This document shows, piece after piece, positions 29,894 through 42,649 of a stretch of DNA of 64,000 nucleotides. This DNA comes from Pseudomonadota bacterium (GTDB taxonomy: Bacteria; Pseudomonadota; Gammaproteobacteria; Steroidobacterales; Steroidobacteraceae). The stretch is from contig JAKBBE010000005.1 of NCBI GenBank assembly GCA_021826035.1, positions 4,327-68,326 on the forward strand, given 5' to 3'. Each line of letters begins with the position of its first letter. The stretch's first letter is position 1. The notes below the pieces were generated by a model, which was given only the letters and a program-made list of their open reading frames with translations, did not search any database and was not told the DNA's origin. The translations under genes were made by a program, and so were the position numbers.

Positions 29894-30898
29894 CTATTTG
29901 AACATGGAACGCGGGGCCGGCACTGCCGGCCGCGCACACAGGTCGGTGGCGAGCAGCGCCATCTCGTCCCAGGGATCCCCGCGCAGCCGTCCCTTGATCA
30001 TGCGGTCGGCGCGCGCAGCGCGCACGATCAGGGCACGCAGTGAGAGCCGCCCGGCGCGGCGGACCGCAGCATCGAGTCCGGCACTGGGCCGCTGCCAGCT
30101 GCGCCCGCCGCCGCCCGGGCGGATCAGCGCCCCGGACAGATCCCGCAGTGCCTTGGTCAACGCCCAGAGCACCAGTGTCGGCTCGGTGCCCTCGGCGCGC
30201 AGTCCGGCCAGCACGCGCAGCGAACGGCCCGGGTCTCCGGCGAGCGCCGCCTCGGACAGCCGGAACACATCGAACCGGGCACTGTCGGCGAGCGCCTCGA
30301 GCGCCCCGGCACCACCCGCACCGGCCCCGAGCAGCTGGAGCTTCTGCAGCTCCTGATGTGCGGCGAGGAGATTGCCTTCGGTACGCGCGGCGAGCAGTTC
30401 GAGCGCCTGTGCATCGAGCGAGAGCCCGAGCCGCCGGCTGCGCGTGCGCAGCCAGGCGATGAACTTGCCCGGCTCCACCGGCCAGACCGGCACCCACGCG
30501 CCGTGCTGCTCGGCCGCCTGAACCCACTTGGCCGCCTGCGCGTCGCGGTCGAGCCGTGGTGCGAGAATCAGCAGCACGGTGTCAGGATCGGCTCGCTCAA
30601 GCAGCGTCGTCAGCACCGTCCCGCCGGCCACACCCGGGCGCGCACTCGTCAGCCGCACCTCGAGCACCCGGCGCGAGCCGAACAGCGACAGCGTGCCCGC
30701 CGAGGCGCGTACCGCCTCCCAGTCCGCGGCCCGCTCAATGAAATGCACCTCACGTTCGGTGTAACCCGCGGCGCGCGCGCTTGCGCGCACCGCATCGGCG
30801 GCCTCCGCGGCGAGCAGCGGCTCGTCGCCGGAGATCAGGTACGCCAGCAGCACCTTTTGCGCAAGGTGAGCCTCGAGGCTGTCAGAGGTGAGTTTCAA
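29894..30898 (-). CDS. holA: DNA polymerase III delta subunit
   Basis: HolA is the wrench subunit of the clamp loader that opens the beta clamp. The 334-residue protein shows AYLISGDEPLLAAEAADAVR, the GTLSLFGSRRVLEVRL segment, LLAARTEGNLLAAHQELQKL and LRAEGTEPTLVLWAL, typical of delta. The start is inferred as TTG at 30898 (KLTSDSLEAHL follows), since no ATG or GTG gives a sensible N-terminus; no Shine-Dalgarno is obvious. It heads the holA-to-decarboxylase operon. In E. coli it follows lptE, but here lptE is about 5.6 kb away. Confidence 0.9.
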   Translation of the reverse strand: MKLTSDSLEAHLAQKVLLAYLISGDEPLLAAEAADAVRASARAAGYTEREVHFIERAADWEAVRASAGTLSLFGSRRVLEVRLTSARPGVAGGTVLTTLLERADPDTVLLILAPRLDRDAQAAKWVQAAEQHGAWVPVWPVEPGKFIAWLRTRSRRLGLSLDAQALELLAARTEGNLLAAHQELQKLQLLGAGAGGAGALEALADSARFDVFRLSEAALAGDPGRSLRVLAGLRAEGTEPTLVLWALTKALRDLSGALIRPGGGGRSWQRPSAGLDAAVRRAGRLSLRALIVRAARADRMIKGRLRGDPWDEMALLATDLCARPAVPAPRSMFK

Positions 30899-30928
30899 GC
30901 GAGAGCGTTGCGGACGGCAGGAGCTTAG

Positions 30929-31984
<1,056 letters not shown>

Positions 31985-32022
31985 GCGGACGGGTGCGGCG
32001 GCGAGTGCGGTAGGATTCTCCC

Positions 32023-32973
32023 ATGAGTCTCACCCTCGCACAGCGCGCCCGGCGGTTTGGCGCCCACCTGCGCGCGCATGGGCGCGCACCGCATGCGCGG
32101 GCGCTCGGCGCGGCGGCCGCGCTGCTCGGCGCAGTCCTTGGCGCGACCACGCCGGCCCACGCCGGCACCGACGTGAACGTGCTTTACGCCGGCTCGCTGG
32201 TCAATCTCATGGAGCAGGCGATCGGTCCGGCCTTCGATCGGGCGAGCGGGGATCGCTTCCGCGGCTATGCCGGCGGCTCGAAGCTGCTGGCCAACGAGAT
32301 CGCCGCCCGGCTGCGTCGCGCCGATGTGTTCATCAGCGCCGCACCGACGATCAACGCGCGCCTGATGGGCCGGCGTAACGGCCGCTGGATTGGCGCCTAC
32401 CTCACCTTCGCCCGCTCACCGCTGGTGATCGGCTACAACCCGCAGAGCCGGTTCGCGCCGCTGTGGCGCTCACGGCCCTGGTATCAGGTGCTGCAGGAGC
32501 CGGGCCTGCGCCTGGGGCGCACCGACCCGAAACTCGACCCTAAAGGGGTACTCACGGTGCGCCTGCTGCGCCGCGCGGCGATTCGTTACCACCTGCCGGG
32601 CCTTGCGCACCGTGTGCTCGGAGGGGCGGAGAATCCTGCCCAGGTGCTGCCCGAAGAAACGCTGCTCGGGCGGCTGCAGTCCGGCCAGCTCGATGCGGGG
32701 TTCTTCTACTCGACCGAGACCGCCGCGGCCGGGATTCCCGCCGTCCGACTGCCGCCTTCGCTCACCCCCCAGGCCTTGTATACCGTCGCGCTGGTGCGGG
32801 ATGCCCCGCATCGGCGCGCCGGCATCGCGTTCATCACGTTTCTGCTCGGCCCGGTCGGCCGCAAGCTGATGCGTACCCATGGCCTGAAGGTATTTGCGCC
32901 CGTCGCGAGCGGCGATGAGCGTACGCTGCCGGGTCCGCTGCGCCGCCTCCTGCACGGCAGCGCGGCCCGATGA
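32023..32973 (+). CDS. Molybdate/tungstate-type ABC transporter substrate-binding protein
   Basis: This 316-residue exported binding protein has a long, twin-Arg-like basic N-terminus and a cleavable signal ending TTPAHA (about residue 47). The mature start VNVLYAGSLVNLMEQAIGPAF, followed by the GGSKLLANEIAARLRRADVFISA segment, is characteristic of the ModA/WtpA branch that binds molybdate or tungstate. No lipobox was seen, as expected for a Gram-negative periplasmic protein. The transporter gene follows after 62 bases. Molybdate versus tungstate cannot be decided by reading. Confidence 0.82.
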   Translation: MSLTLAQRARRFGAHLRAHGRAPHARALGAAAALLGAVLGATTPAHAGTDVNVLYAGSLVNLMEQAIGPAFDRASGDRFRGYAGGSKLLANEIAARLRRADVFISAAPTINARLMGRRNGRWIGAYLTFARSPLVIGYNPQSRFAPLWRSRPWYQVLQEPGLRLGRTDPKLDPKGVLTVRLLRRAAIRYHLPGLAHRVLGGAENPAQVLPEETLLGRLQSGQLDAGFFYSTETAAAGIPAVRLPPSLTPQALYTVALVRDAPHRRAGIAFITFLLGPVGRKLMRTHGLKVFAPVASGDERTLPGPLRRLLHGSAAR

Positions 32974-33035
32974 CCCGGATGCGCCCGGACAGGGGCGCCC
33001 GCAGACCGGCATGTCCGCCCGCCTAGGCGCGTCCC

Positions 33036-34856
33036 GTGCCGCGGTCGCTCGCCTCACCCCTGCCCTGGCTCGCCGCACTGCTGGCGTTGTATCTGCTCGC
33101 GCCGCTGCTCGCCGGCGTGCAAGCGGCGGCCGCGACCCATTGGAGCAGCGTCAACTACGGCGCACTGGCGCACGCCTGCGTGGTGTCCCTCGCCAGCGCG
33201 AGCGCCGCGACGGCACTGACGGCGCTGTGCGGCATCCCGCTCGGCTGGCTGCTGGCGCGGGTCCACGGGCGTGCCATGAGCGTGCTCGGCCTGCTCGTGC
33301 AGCTGCCGCTCGCGCTACCGCCGCTCGCCAGCGGCGTGCTGCTGCTGTTCCTGCTCGGCTACCACGGCCCCCTCGGGCGACTCGCCCACGGCGGACTCAC
33401 GGACTCCTTCGTGGGCATCGTGCTCGCCGAAACCTTCGTCTCCGCGCCGTTCGTCATCATCGCGGCGCGCTCGGCATTTGCCGCCATGGACCCGGCGATC
33501 GAGGATGTCGCCGCAACGCTCGGCCGCGGCCGGCTAGCGGTGTTCCTGCGTGCGACGTTGCCGACGGCACGCCCCGCGCTGCTCGCCGGTCTGCTGCTCG
33601 CTTGGCTGCGTGCCTTTGGGGAATTCGGGGCCACGGTGATGGTCGCCTACCATCCCTATTCGCTGCCGGTGTACACCTACGTGGCATTCGGCGAGCAAGG
33701 TCTGCCGGCGATGCTGCCGGTGCTGCTGCCGGCGCTGGTCCTGGCGTTCGCGGTGATGGTGCTGAGCAGCCTGGCCGGCACTCGTCGCTCAGTACGCGCG
33801 CCGGTGGCATCCACACCCCGCCGCCCGGCACGCATCGTGGCGCGAACAGAACCCGAGCCGCCCGCGCCGGGTGGCCTGTCATTCGCATTCGAGAAACATC
33901 TGCATGACTTCGCGCTGGCCGTGCACTGGCACAGCACGGCGCGCCGGCTCGCGATCCTCGGACCGTCAGGCTCCGGTAAATCACTCACGCTGAAACTGAT
34001 CGCCGGCCTGGAACGCTGTGCGCGCGGCAGCGTGCACATCGGGGCCCGCGAGGTGAGCACTTTGCCGCCCGAGGCGCGGCGCATCGGTTACGTGCCGCAG
34101 AGTTATGCGTTGTTCCCGCACCTCGATGTGCGCGGTCAGCTGTCGTTCCCGGCCGCCGCCGACCCGGCGCTCGCAGCGCGCTGGCTGGAGCGGCTCGGCC
34201 TCGGAGCGCTCGGACATCGCCGACCGTCGCAGCTTTCCCTCGGTCAGCAGCAGCGCGTCGCGCTCGCCCGAGCGCTGGTGCGTCCGACCGACCTGCTGCT
34301 GCTCGATGAGCCGTTCTCCGCACTGGATGCGCCCCTGCGTGCTGCGCTACGGCGCGAGCTGCGCACGCTGCAGACGGAGCTCCCGGTGGTGACGCTGCTC
34401 GTGACCCACGATCCGGGCGAAGCGCTGCTGCTGGCCGATGACATCTTGGTGCTGGCCGAGGGTCGACCGCTGCAGAGCGGTCCGGCCGCCACGGTGCTGC
34501 GCCGACCGGTCAATGAGCTCGCCGCCCGCCTGCTCGGGGCGGAGGACGTCAACATCGCCCTCAGTACCGGATCACACGAGCTCGACCTCGGCGGCGCCAC
34601 GACACTGGTGATCCCCGGCACGCCCCTGCCGGCCGGCAGGGTCGGCTGGAGCGTGCCGGCCGACCGCATCTGGCTGCACGCCGGCGGGCGCTACCGCGGC
34701 ATCATCGAGCGCCGCACTGACGATCCGCTGCCGCGTGCCCTGATCCGCTTTGGCGATGCGTTGATGGGTGCGGCGTGCGCCGCTGATGTCCCGGCGGGGC
34801 AACCCTGCCGGTTCGATCTGGACAGCGAGCGCATCCAGGTCTGGCCGCTCGACTAA
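33036..34856 (+). CDS. Fused ABC permease-ATPase, molybdate/tungstate type
   Basis: A single 606-residue chain combines a ModB-like permease (residues about 1-255, with the cytoplasmic EAA-type loop AAMDPAIEDVAATLGRGRLAVF) and an ABC ATPase (about 280-520). Walker A is GPSGSGKS at residues 309-316, the signature is LSLGQQQ at 400-406, and Walker B is LLLLDEPFSALD. The remainder resembles a degenerate TOBE domain. ModB and ModC are usually separate genes. The start is GTG 33036, the first start after an in-frame stop. The upstream binding protein makes a complete importer. Confidence 0.85.
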   Translation: MPRSLASPLPWLAALLALYLLAPLLAGVQAAAATHWSSVNYGALAHACVVSLASASAATALTALCGIPLGWLLARVHGRAMSVLGLLVQLPLALPPLASGVLLLFLLGYHGPLGRLAHGGLTDSFVGIVLAETFVSAPFVIIAARSAFAAMDPAIEDVAATLGRGRLAVFLRATLPTARPALLAGLLLAWLRAFGEFGATVMVAYHPYSLPVYTYVAFGEQGLPAMLPVLLPALVLAFAVMVLSSLAGTRRSVRAPVASTPRRPARIVARTEPEPPAPGGLSFAFEKHLHDFALAVHWHSTARRLAILGPSGSGKSLTLKLIAGLERCARGSVHIGAREVSTLPPEARRIGYVPQSYALFPHLDVRGQLSFPAAADPALAARWLERLGLGALGHRRPSQLSLGQQQRVALARALVRPTDLLLLDEPFSALDAPLRAALRRELRTLQTELPVVTLLVTHDPGEALLLADDILVLAEGRPLQSGPAATVLRRPVNELAARLLGAEDVNIALSTGSHELDLGGATTLVIPGTPLPAGRVGWSVPADRIWLHAGGRYRGIIERRTDDPLPRALIRFGDALMGAACAADVPAGQPCRFDLDSERIQVWPLD

Positions 34857-35036
34857 CACTTGCAACGACCGACGCCGGAGCACCTCTCTCGGCCGCTCGC
34901 GCATTGTGAGGTCGCGCGACGCGGCGTATCATCGGGGGCGCTCGAGGAAAAGAACGATCGGTCCGCCGGATCAACGGTCGTCCGGGCGGCACCGGCGCCT
35001 CAACGAAAACAGAGCGTCCGCTCTACGGGGGACAGC

Positions 35037-35282
35037 ATGGGCATCATCACCTGGTTAGTCGCTGGTCTGATCGCCGGCTGGGGCGCCGGCAAAGTCATGA
35101 AAGGCGGCGGCTACGGAGTCCTGATGGACATCGTGCTCGGCATCCTCGGTGGCTTGCTCGGCGGATGGCTGTTCGGCGTGCTCGGCATCTGGCATGGCGG
35201 CAGCCTGATCGGCTCGATCATCGTCGCGTTCATCGGCGCGGTCATTCTGGTCTGGATCACTCGGCTGTTGAAAAAGGCCTGA
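35037..35282 (+). CDS. GlsB/YeaQ/YmgE family small membrane protein
   Basis: This 81-residue, glycine-rich integral membrane protein of the transglycosylase-associated family has three hydrophobic segments with Gly-rich turns (ITWLVAGLIAGWGAGKVMKG, GILGGLLGGWLFGVLG, LIGSIIVAFIGAVILVWIT). Members are often stress-induced; the molecular role is unknown. GGGGGA precedes the ATG at 35037. The preceding 180 bases are non-coding. A nested hairpin starts right at the stop codon. Confidence 0.88.
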   Translation: MGIITWLVAGLIAGWGAGKVMKGGGYGVLMDIVLGILGGLLGGWLFGVLGIWHGGSLIGSIIVAFIGAVILVWITRLLKKA

Positions 35283-35324
35283 GCGGACCGGGACGCGCAA
35301 AAGTGCGCGTGCGGGACAGTCCGC
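35283..35324 (+). terminator. Nested hairpin after the GlsB-like gene
   Basis: An outer 6-bp stem (GCGGAC/GTCCGC, 35283-35288 with 35319-35324) encloses a perfect 7-bp hairpin, ACGCGCA-aaag-TGCGCGT (35293-35310). It starts immediately after the TGA. There is no U-tract, so a Rho-assisted or mRNA-stabilising function is as likely as intrinsic termination. Confidence 0.5.
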
Positions 35325-35785
35325 GATGTTTGCCAGCACATGGCAGTGCGATCGTTCGTGCCCGGCGATCTGCCGCCTGGCCATGCGTATTCTGCCGGAC
35401 CTTGCGCTCACCGTGCTCACAGGAGGGGAACTGCGCGAGGCCCGTAACGCTCACGGCGCTGCTGCGTCGGCATGAATCGGACGCTCCCCGCTGCGCTTCG
35501 CCATCATCGATGAGCGCCTGACGGTCTGTTCGGGAGGATCGGCGTGGCTCGGACTGCCGCGCACTCGTGTGCGGCCGCGCGCGTACGCTTAAGGGGGGCA
35601 GCGGCGCGCCCGGGAATTTCAAGAGAGACGCGCGGCTTGGCGGCAGCCCCGTTGACGTCGCATGAAGCCGGGGCATTCCGGGGCCGACGCGGCAAGGGCT
35701 GGCACCGGCGCTGAGCGACAGGGCACGGCCTGAAGCGCCGCCGTCGTGGCCGCGGCGCTTGACGATCACAGGGGATGCGGCTGCA
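35325..35785. other. 460 bp with no recognisable gene
   Basis: This lies between the GlsB-like gene and slyX. I found no coding frame with recognisable content. The one clear structure is the inverted repeat at 35733-35760. The slyX promoter probably lies here but could not be placed. Confidence 0.5.
35733..35760. other. Perfect 9-bp inverted repeat upstream of slyX
   Basis: AAGCGCCGC and GCGGCGCTT flank a 10-base loop, ending 25 bases before the slyX ATG. It may be an operator, an attenuator or a transcript-end hairpin; nothing decides between these. Confidence 0.5.
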
Positions 35786-36028
35786 ATGCGCCACGCCCTA
35801 CGACCCGGAGACGCCTACACCGTGAACGCCCAAGCGATCGAACAGATCGAGATCAAGATCGCCTTCCTGGAGCGGGCAAACGCAGAACTCAGCGACGTCG
35901 TCTTCCGCCAGCACCGTGATATCGAGGCGCTGCGCGAGCAGATCGGGATGCTGGCGTCACGGCTGCAGACCGCCGAGTCTGACGTCACGCCACGCACGGC
36001 GGCAGAGGAACGCCCGCCGCACTACTGA
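35786..36028 (+). CDS. slyX: SlyX family coiled-coil protein
   Basis: This short helical protein of unknown function matches SlyX: a predicted coiled coil (QIEIKIAFLERANAELSDVV through IEALREQIGMLASRLQ) and the terminal PPHY that is conserved in SlyX. From the ATG at 35786 it is 80 residues; a GTG at 35822 would give 68, closer to the E. coli length (72). Neither has a clearly better Shine-Dalgarno. It is convergent with the HExxH gene. Confidence 0.82.
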   Translation: MRHALRPGDAYTVNAQAIEQIEIKIAFLERANAELSDVVFRQHRDIEALREQIGMLASRLQTAESDVTPRTAAEERPPHY

Positions 36029-36045
36029 GCGGCACGGCCGGCCGG

Positions 36046-36540
36046 TCAGCCGCGGCAACGCCCGGCAGGGCGGTCCGATGCGTCGGTCAGTGCGTGGCGG
36101 CGCAGCCACGCCCGAGCATCCTCCGCGTCGCGCTCGAACCAGGCCCGAGCGCTGCCCAGACGGAAGCTGTAGCCCCACGCGTCCATGTCCGCAAACATCC
36201 GTTCGCGCCCGACACCTGCCAGCGCATCCGCCAGCAGCACCTGCAGATAGCACACGGCAGACTCTTCCGCATCGTCGCCGCCCGCGTTGGTGTCGAGCGT
36301 CGTGCGACGTTCTGAGTCCATGCAGATGAAATGACACGCCTCGTGCAGGATGGAGTGCAGGGGCGTGTCGGCGCGGGCATAGAGCCGTGAGCCGCGCAGC
36401 CCCGCCTCACACTCACCCCAATAGGATCCCGGAATCGGCGCATCGGCGGCCAACGGTTCGAGCGTCATCCCGTAAACCCCCAGCAGGGCCGCAACGCGGG
36501 CCGGCCCGATGACGCCGAGCCTCAGTACCTCGCCCGTCAC
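36046..36540 (-). CDS. Small HExxH (zincin-like) protein, unknown function
   Basis: This 164-residue protein has a clear HEACH motif (His66, Glu67, His70) within the segment LHSILHEACHFICMD, and a possible third ligand Glu92/Glu93 in DDAEESAVCYLQ 22 residues later. No signal peptide is seen, so it is probably cytoplasmic. The GTG start overlaps the lptE stop by four bases (GTGA), placing it in the leuS-lptE transcript. I recall uncharacterised proteins of this type in xanthomonad-like genomes but cannot name the family. Metal binding and peptidase activity are inference only. Confidence 0.72.
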   Translation of the reverse strand: MTGEVLRLGVIGPARVAALLGVYGMTLEPLAADAPIPGSYWGECEAGLRGSRLYARADTPLHSILHEACHFICMDSERRTTLDTNAGGDDAEESAVCYLQVLLADALAGVGRERMFADMDAWGYSFRLGSARAWFERDAEDARAWLRRHALTDASDRPAGRCRG

Positions 36541-37034
36541 AGTTTGGCGAGTCGGCGCATGACCATGTCGGCGAGCTCCCGCCCCATCGCCCCGGTGAGA
36601 ATCGCCTGCTCATGCTCGGTGGCGAGCAGCAGGTTCTCGCTGAACGTGTAGGAGCGTGAGGTACGCACGATCTGGTTCGCGAGCAGCGTCTTACCACCGG
36701 CGGTGACCGAAAATTGCACCGTGTAGTCGACCTCGTACTCGGTCGGCCGGTTGGTGGCCGATACCGACAGCACCCGCTTCACCCGGGCCTCATGCACGAC
36801 GATCACCGCCGAGGCATGCGCGCGTCCGCGAACCGGATGCGCTCCGGAAATCAGCAGGTCGCGGCGCAGGCTGTGCACAAAGTCGCTCTGCTGGTCGGAT
36901 GCCTGGATGTAGGGCCTGCGCATCACGGCCGGCAGCACGGTGCGACCTTCCAGATGAAAGCCGCAGCCGGCCAACAGCAGCGCCGCGAACGCGGCACAGG
37001 CGGGAGCGAAGCGGCGCAGCAAAACGGCTCTCAC
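36537..37034 (-). CDS. lptE: LPS-assembly lipoprotein LptE
   Basis: LptE plugs the LptD barrel that inserts lipopolysaccharide into the outer membrane. The 165-residue precursor has a signal peptide with lipobox LLAGC (lipidated Cys24) followed by GFHLEGRTVLP, the usual LptE opening, and a later TEYEVDYTVQFSV strand. The GTG start is six bases after the leuS stop. leuS-lptE adjacency is conserved; holA, normally next, is displaced here. Confidence 0.92.
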   Translation of the reverse strand: MRAVLLRRFAPACAAFAALLLAGCGFHLEGRTVLPAVMRRPYIQASDQQSDFVHSLRRDLLISGAHPVRGRAHASAVIVVHEARVKRVLSVSATNRPTEYEVDYTVQFSVTAGGKTLLANQIVRTSRSYTFSENLLLATEHEQAILTGAMGRELADMVMRRLAKL

Positions 37035-37040
37035 GTCAGC

Positions 37041-39662
<2,622 letters not shown>

Positions 39663-39729
39663 CGGACAATAGCCTGAGTAATCTCTGAATTCAGCGGAGG
39701 TGGATGCCCTAAATGCGCCTCGCGGCGCC

Positions 39730-41295
39730 TCACGACCGAGGCATTGTACGGCGGCGGCCGAGCCGCCGCAGCGCGAACGCGGCGGCCACTGCGGCCCCAG
39801 CCAGGAGAACGGCCAGTCCGTTGCCGACTCGGGCGAAGGGCGTCATGCCGCTCATCGGGATGACCGCGGATTTCAGCACGACGGCGCGCATGACCGGGGC
39901 CTGCGCAATGATTTCTCCCTTCGGCCCGAGGACCCCGGAGATGCCGTCGTCGGTCGAGACGATCATATACCGCCCTTCCTCCAGGGTGCGCATACGGGCC
40001 ATCTGGAACTGCTGGGCGAGCTCGGAGCTGTCGCCGAACCAGGCGTCGTCCGTGACGTTCACGAGCACATCCGCCTCGGGCAGCATGCGCAACATGTAAC
40101 CGCCGTAGGCCACTTCGTAGCACACCGTCGGGCCGAGCTTCAGGCCGGCCACCGGCAGCGGTTTCTGGTCGGTACCGCCGCGGGTGAAGCTTGAGGACGG
40201 CAGGTTCATCTGCCGCAGCCAGCGACGCACGAATCGCGGCAGGGGAATGATTTCCACCAACGGCACCAGATGGTCCTTGTCGTACCAGCTGGCTTCGCGA
40301 CCGAGGGCAAGGATCGAGTTGTAGTAATCGCCCGAGGAGGATTCGCGCAGCGCCCCGATCACCAGCGCCGATCCGTGTGCGCGGGCGGCCCGGTCCAGGC
40401 TGGCCACATACGGGAACAGGTTGTTCACCAGCCCCGGCAGTGCGGATTCCGGCCAGACGATCAGACGCGTGCCGAGCACCGAATCGGTCATGCGCCGGTA
40501 GCGCCGCAGAATCTGCGCGGAATGCGAGTCCTGCCACTTTTCGTGCTGGGAAATGTTGGCCTGCACGATGGCCACCGAGGTCGATGGTCCCGACGGGTGC
40601 GTCCAATCGGTGCTACGCAGAGCGACCGCGGCAAGCCACGGCACGATCAGGACCGCCGCGCCGATCAGGCGCACGCGCCATGTGCCGCGCACCAGCGCCA
40701 CGAGCGCCCCGGAGCCGGCCAGCAGCACCAGGCTGATGCCGTACACCCCGGCGAGCGGCGCCAGGTGCCCAAGCACAGTAGCCGTTTGCGTGTAACCGAG
40801 TGTCAGCCACGGGAATCCCGACAGCAGCCAGCCGCGCAGCCATTCGCTGAGCAGCCAAGCGCCCGGTGCCGCGAGCAGCCAGCGCAGCGGCCCGCTGCGA
40901 AAGAAGCGCACCACCACGTACCCGGTGAGCGCATGGTAGGAAGCCATCAGGCCCATCAGCGCAAGCGTCGCCAGCAAGGCGAGCCAGACCGGGGCGTCGA
41001 GATGGATGGCGTTGTAGAGCCAGTACGTGCCGACTGCGAACAGGCCGAGCCCGAACCAGAAGCCGAGCCACGCCGCACGGCGCGCATCGGCGCGCTCCCA
41101 CAGCGCCAGCAACAGCGCAGGACTCACCAGCGCGAACGGCCACCACCCCTGCGGTGCGAACGCCGTGGCGAGCATCGCTCCGGCGCACAGCGCGAGTCCG
41201 TGATGCCACAGCGGCCCCGCCGAGGAACGATCCGCCCGCCGCAATGCGGCGCGGCGGACACGGGCCGCGAACCCGATCGGCGCCACGCCGCTCAA
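39730..41295 (-). CDS. lnt: Apolipoprotein N-acyltransferase
   Basis: Lnt adds the third acyl chain to lipoproteins in the inner membrane. The 521-residue product has several N-terminal membrane helices and a nitrilase-fold periplasmic domain carrying Glu in [10 protein letters not shown], Lys in [11 protein letters not shown] and Cys in [11 protein letters not shown]. The start is TTG 41295, overlapping the corC stop (TTGA); a GTG at 41286 is an alternative. A hydrophobic tail ([16 protein letters not shown]) closes the protein. Order corC-lnt matches E. coli. Confidence 0.95.
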   Translation of the reverse strand: MSGVAPIGFAARVRRAALRRADRSSAGPLWHHGLALCAGAMLATAFAPQGWWPFALVSPALLLALWERADARRAAWLGFWFGLGLFAVGTYWLYNAIHLDAPVWLALLATLALMGLMASYHALTGYVVVRFFRSGPLRWLLAAPGAWLLSEWLRGWLLSGFPWLTLGYTQTATVLGHLAPLAGVYGISLVLLAGSGALVALVRGTWRVRLIGAAVLIVPWLAAVALRSTDWTHPSGPSTSVAIVQANISQHEKWQDSHSAQILRRYRRMTDSVLGTRLIVWPESALPGLVNNLFPYVASLDRAARAHGSALVIGALRESSSGDYYNSILALGREASWYDKDHLVPLVEIIPLPRFVRRWLRQMNLPSSSFTRGGTDQKPLPVAGLKLGPTVCYEVAYGGYMLRMLPEADVLVNVTDDAWFGDSSELAQQFQMARMRTLEEGRYMIVSTDDGISGVLGPKGEIIAQAPVMRAVVLKSAVIPMSGMTPFARVGNGLAVLLAGAAVAAAFALRRLGRRRTMPRS

Positions 41296-42158
41296 TCGGT
41301 CGACTCCGGTTCGCGCGGTGCCGCCATACCGGCCGGCAGCACGACGCGCAGGGCGTCGATGCGGCGCCGGTCGGCGCGGGTGATGCGAAATTCGAACCCC
41401 TCGATGGTCACGGCCTCGCCGCGGCGCGGCAGCCGGCCGAAGCGGCGCATGAGGAGCCCGGCGACGGTTTCGAACCCCTGCTCCTCGGGCAAGCGCGCGC
41501 CGAAGTACTCGTTGAACTCCTCGAGGCGTGTCACGCCGCGCACCAGATACTGCCGGTCGGCCTCCTTGCGGATGTTCTGGTCGTCTTCGACGTCGAACTC
41601 GTCGTCGATCTCCCCGACGATCTGCTCGATGACGTCCTCGATGGTGATTAGGCCGGCGACCCCGCCATACTCATCGACGACGATCGCCATATGCTGACGA
41701 TTGCCGCGGAACTCCTTCAGCAACACATCGAGCCGCTTCGATTCCGGCACGAACACCGCCGGACGCATGTACTCGCGGATATCGAAGCGATCACGCTCCT
41801 CGTCACTGCACAGACGCAGCAGGTCCTTCGCAAGCAGAATACCGGCGATGTCGTCGCGGTCCTCATCGAGCACCGGGAATCGCGAGTGCCCCGACTCGAT
41901 CACGACCGGCAGGATCCGCTTGACGGGATCGTCGCGCTGCACACAGACCATCTGCGCGCGCGGCACCATCACATCGCGCGCGTGCAGGTCGGAAACCGCG
42001 AGCACGCCCTCGATCATGGTCAGAGCATCGGCCTGGAACAGCCCCCGCTCGCGCGCCTCGCGCAACAGCGTCAGCAAATCATGGCGGTCGCGCGGCTCGG
42101 CAGCGAAGGTCCGCCACAGGCGCTTCAGCCACTGGCGGGTCTCACCCGGGGGATTCAT
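41292..42158 (-). CDS. corC: CorC/HlyC family CBS-domain protein
   Basis: CorC (YbeX) is implicated in Mg2+/Co2+ efflux and ribosome-related stress. The 288-residue product has two CBS domains (ARDVMVPRAQMVCVQ and IREYMRPAVFVPESKRLDVLL), the linker DEYGGVAGLITIEDVIEQIVGEI, and a C-terminal CorC_HlyC domain (FETVAGLLMRRFGRLPRRGE). The ATG overlaps the ybeY stop (ATGA). Confidence 0.95.
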   Translation of the reverse strand: MNPPGETRQWLKRLWRTFAAEPRDRHDLLTLLREARERGLFQADALTMIEGVLAVSDLHARDVMVPRAQMVCVQRDDPVKRILPVVIESGHSRFPVLDEDRDDIAGILLAKDLLRLCSDEERDRFDIREYMRPAVFVPESKRLDVLLKEFRGNRQHMAIVVDEYGGVAGLITIEDVIEQIVGEIDDEFDVEDDQNIRKEADRQYLVRGVTRLEEFNEYFGARLPEEQGFETVAGLLMRRFGRLPRRGEAVTIEGFEFRITRADRRRIDALRVVLPAGMAAPREPESTD

Positions 42159-42649
42159 CGGATACTCCGGTACGGATTGGCAAACCCGAGCGCACGCAGC
42201 ACGCTGATCTCGCGCCGCTCCATGCGACGCGCATCGGGTTCGGATTCGTGATCGTAGCCAAGCAGGTGCAGCACTCCGTGCACCACCAGGTGCGCCCAAT
42301 GCGCCCGCAGCGGCTTGCCCTGCGCCTGGGCCTCGGTACGCACCACCTGCGCACAGATGACCAGGTCACCCAGCGGCACCGCGGCCGCCTCGGCGGCGGC
42401 CGGCTGCGCGGCGGCTGGAAACGACAATACGTTGGTCGGCTGGTCCTTGCCACGGTAATGGGCGTTGAGCCTGCGACTCTCCGCGGGCCCGACCACGCGT
42501 ACCGCGACTTCCCGGTTCGCACCTCGCCGCCCGAGCGCCGCGGCGGCCCAGCGGGCGAACTCCGCATTGCGGGGTGCCCAGGCACGCACGCGCCGCTGCA
42601 CATCGAGGTGCACGGGACGAGATTCGATGCGCGCGACACGCGTGCGCAT
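42155..42649 (-). CDS. ybeY: Endoribonuclease/rRNA maturation factor YbeY
   Basis: YbeY is a zinc enzyme needed for 16S rRNA 3'-end maturation. The 164-residue product has the diagnostic metal site HGVLHLLGYDH preceded by PTNVLSFPAA. The start overlaps the ybeZ stop by one base (TGATG), and the stop overlaps corC. Gene order ybeZ-ybeY-corC is as in E. coli. Confidence 0.96.
   Translation of the reverse strand: MRTRVARIESRPVHLDVQRRVRAWAPRNAEFARWAAAALGRRGANREVAVRVVGPAESRRLNAHYRGKDQPTNVLSFPAAAQPAAAEAAAVPLGDLVICAQVVRTEAQAQGKPLRAHWAHLVVHGVLHLLGYDHESEPDARRMERREISVLRALGFANPYRSIR

Noticed and set aside
35257..35769. 170-residue minus-strand frame between the GlsB-like gene and slyX
   Set aside because: It overlaps the end of the GlsB-like gene and has an Arg/Pro/Ser-rich shadow composition.
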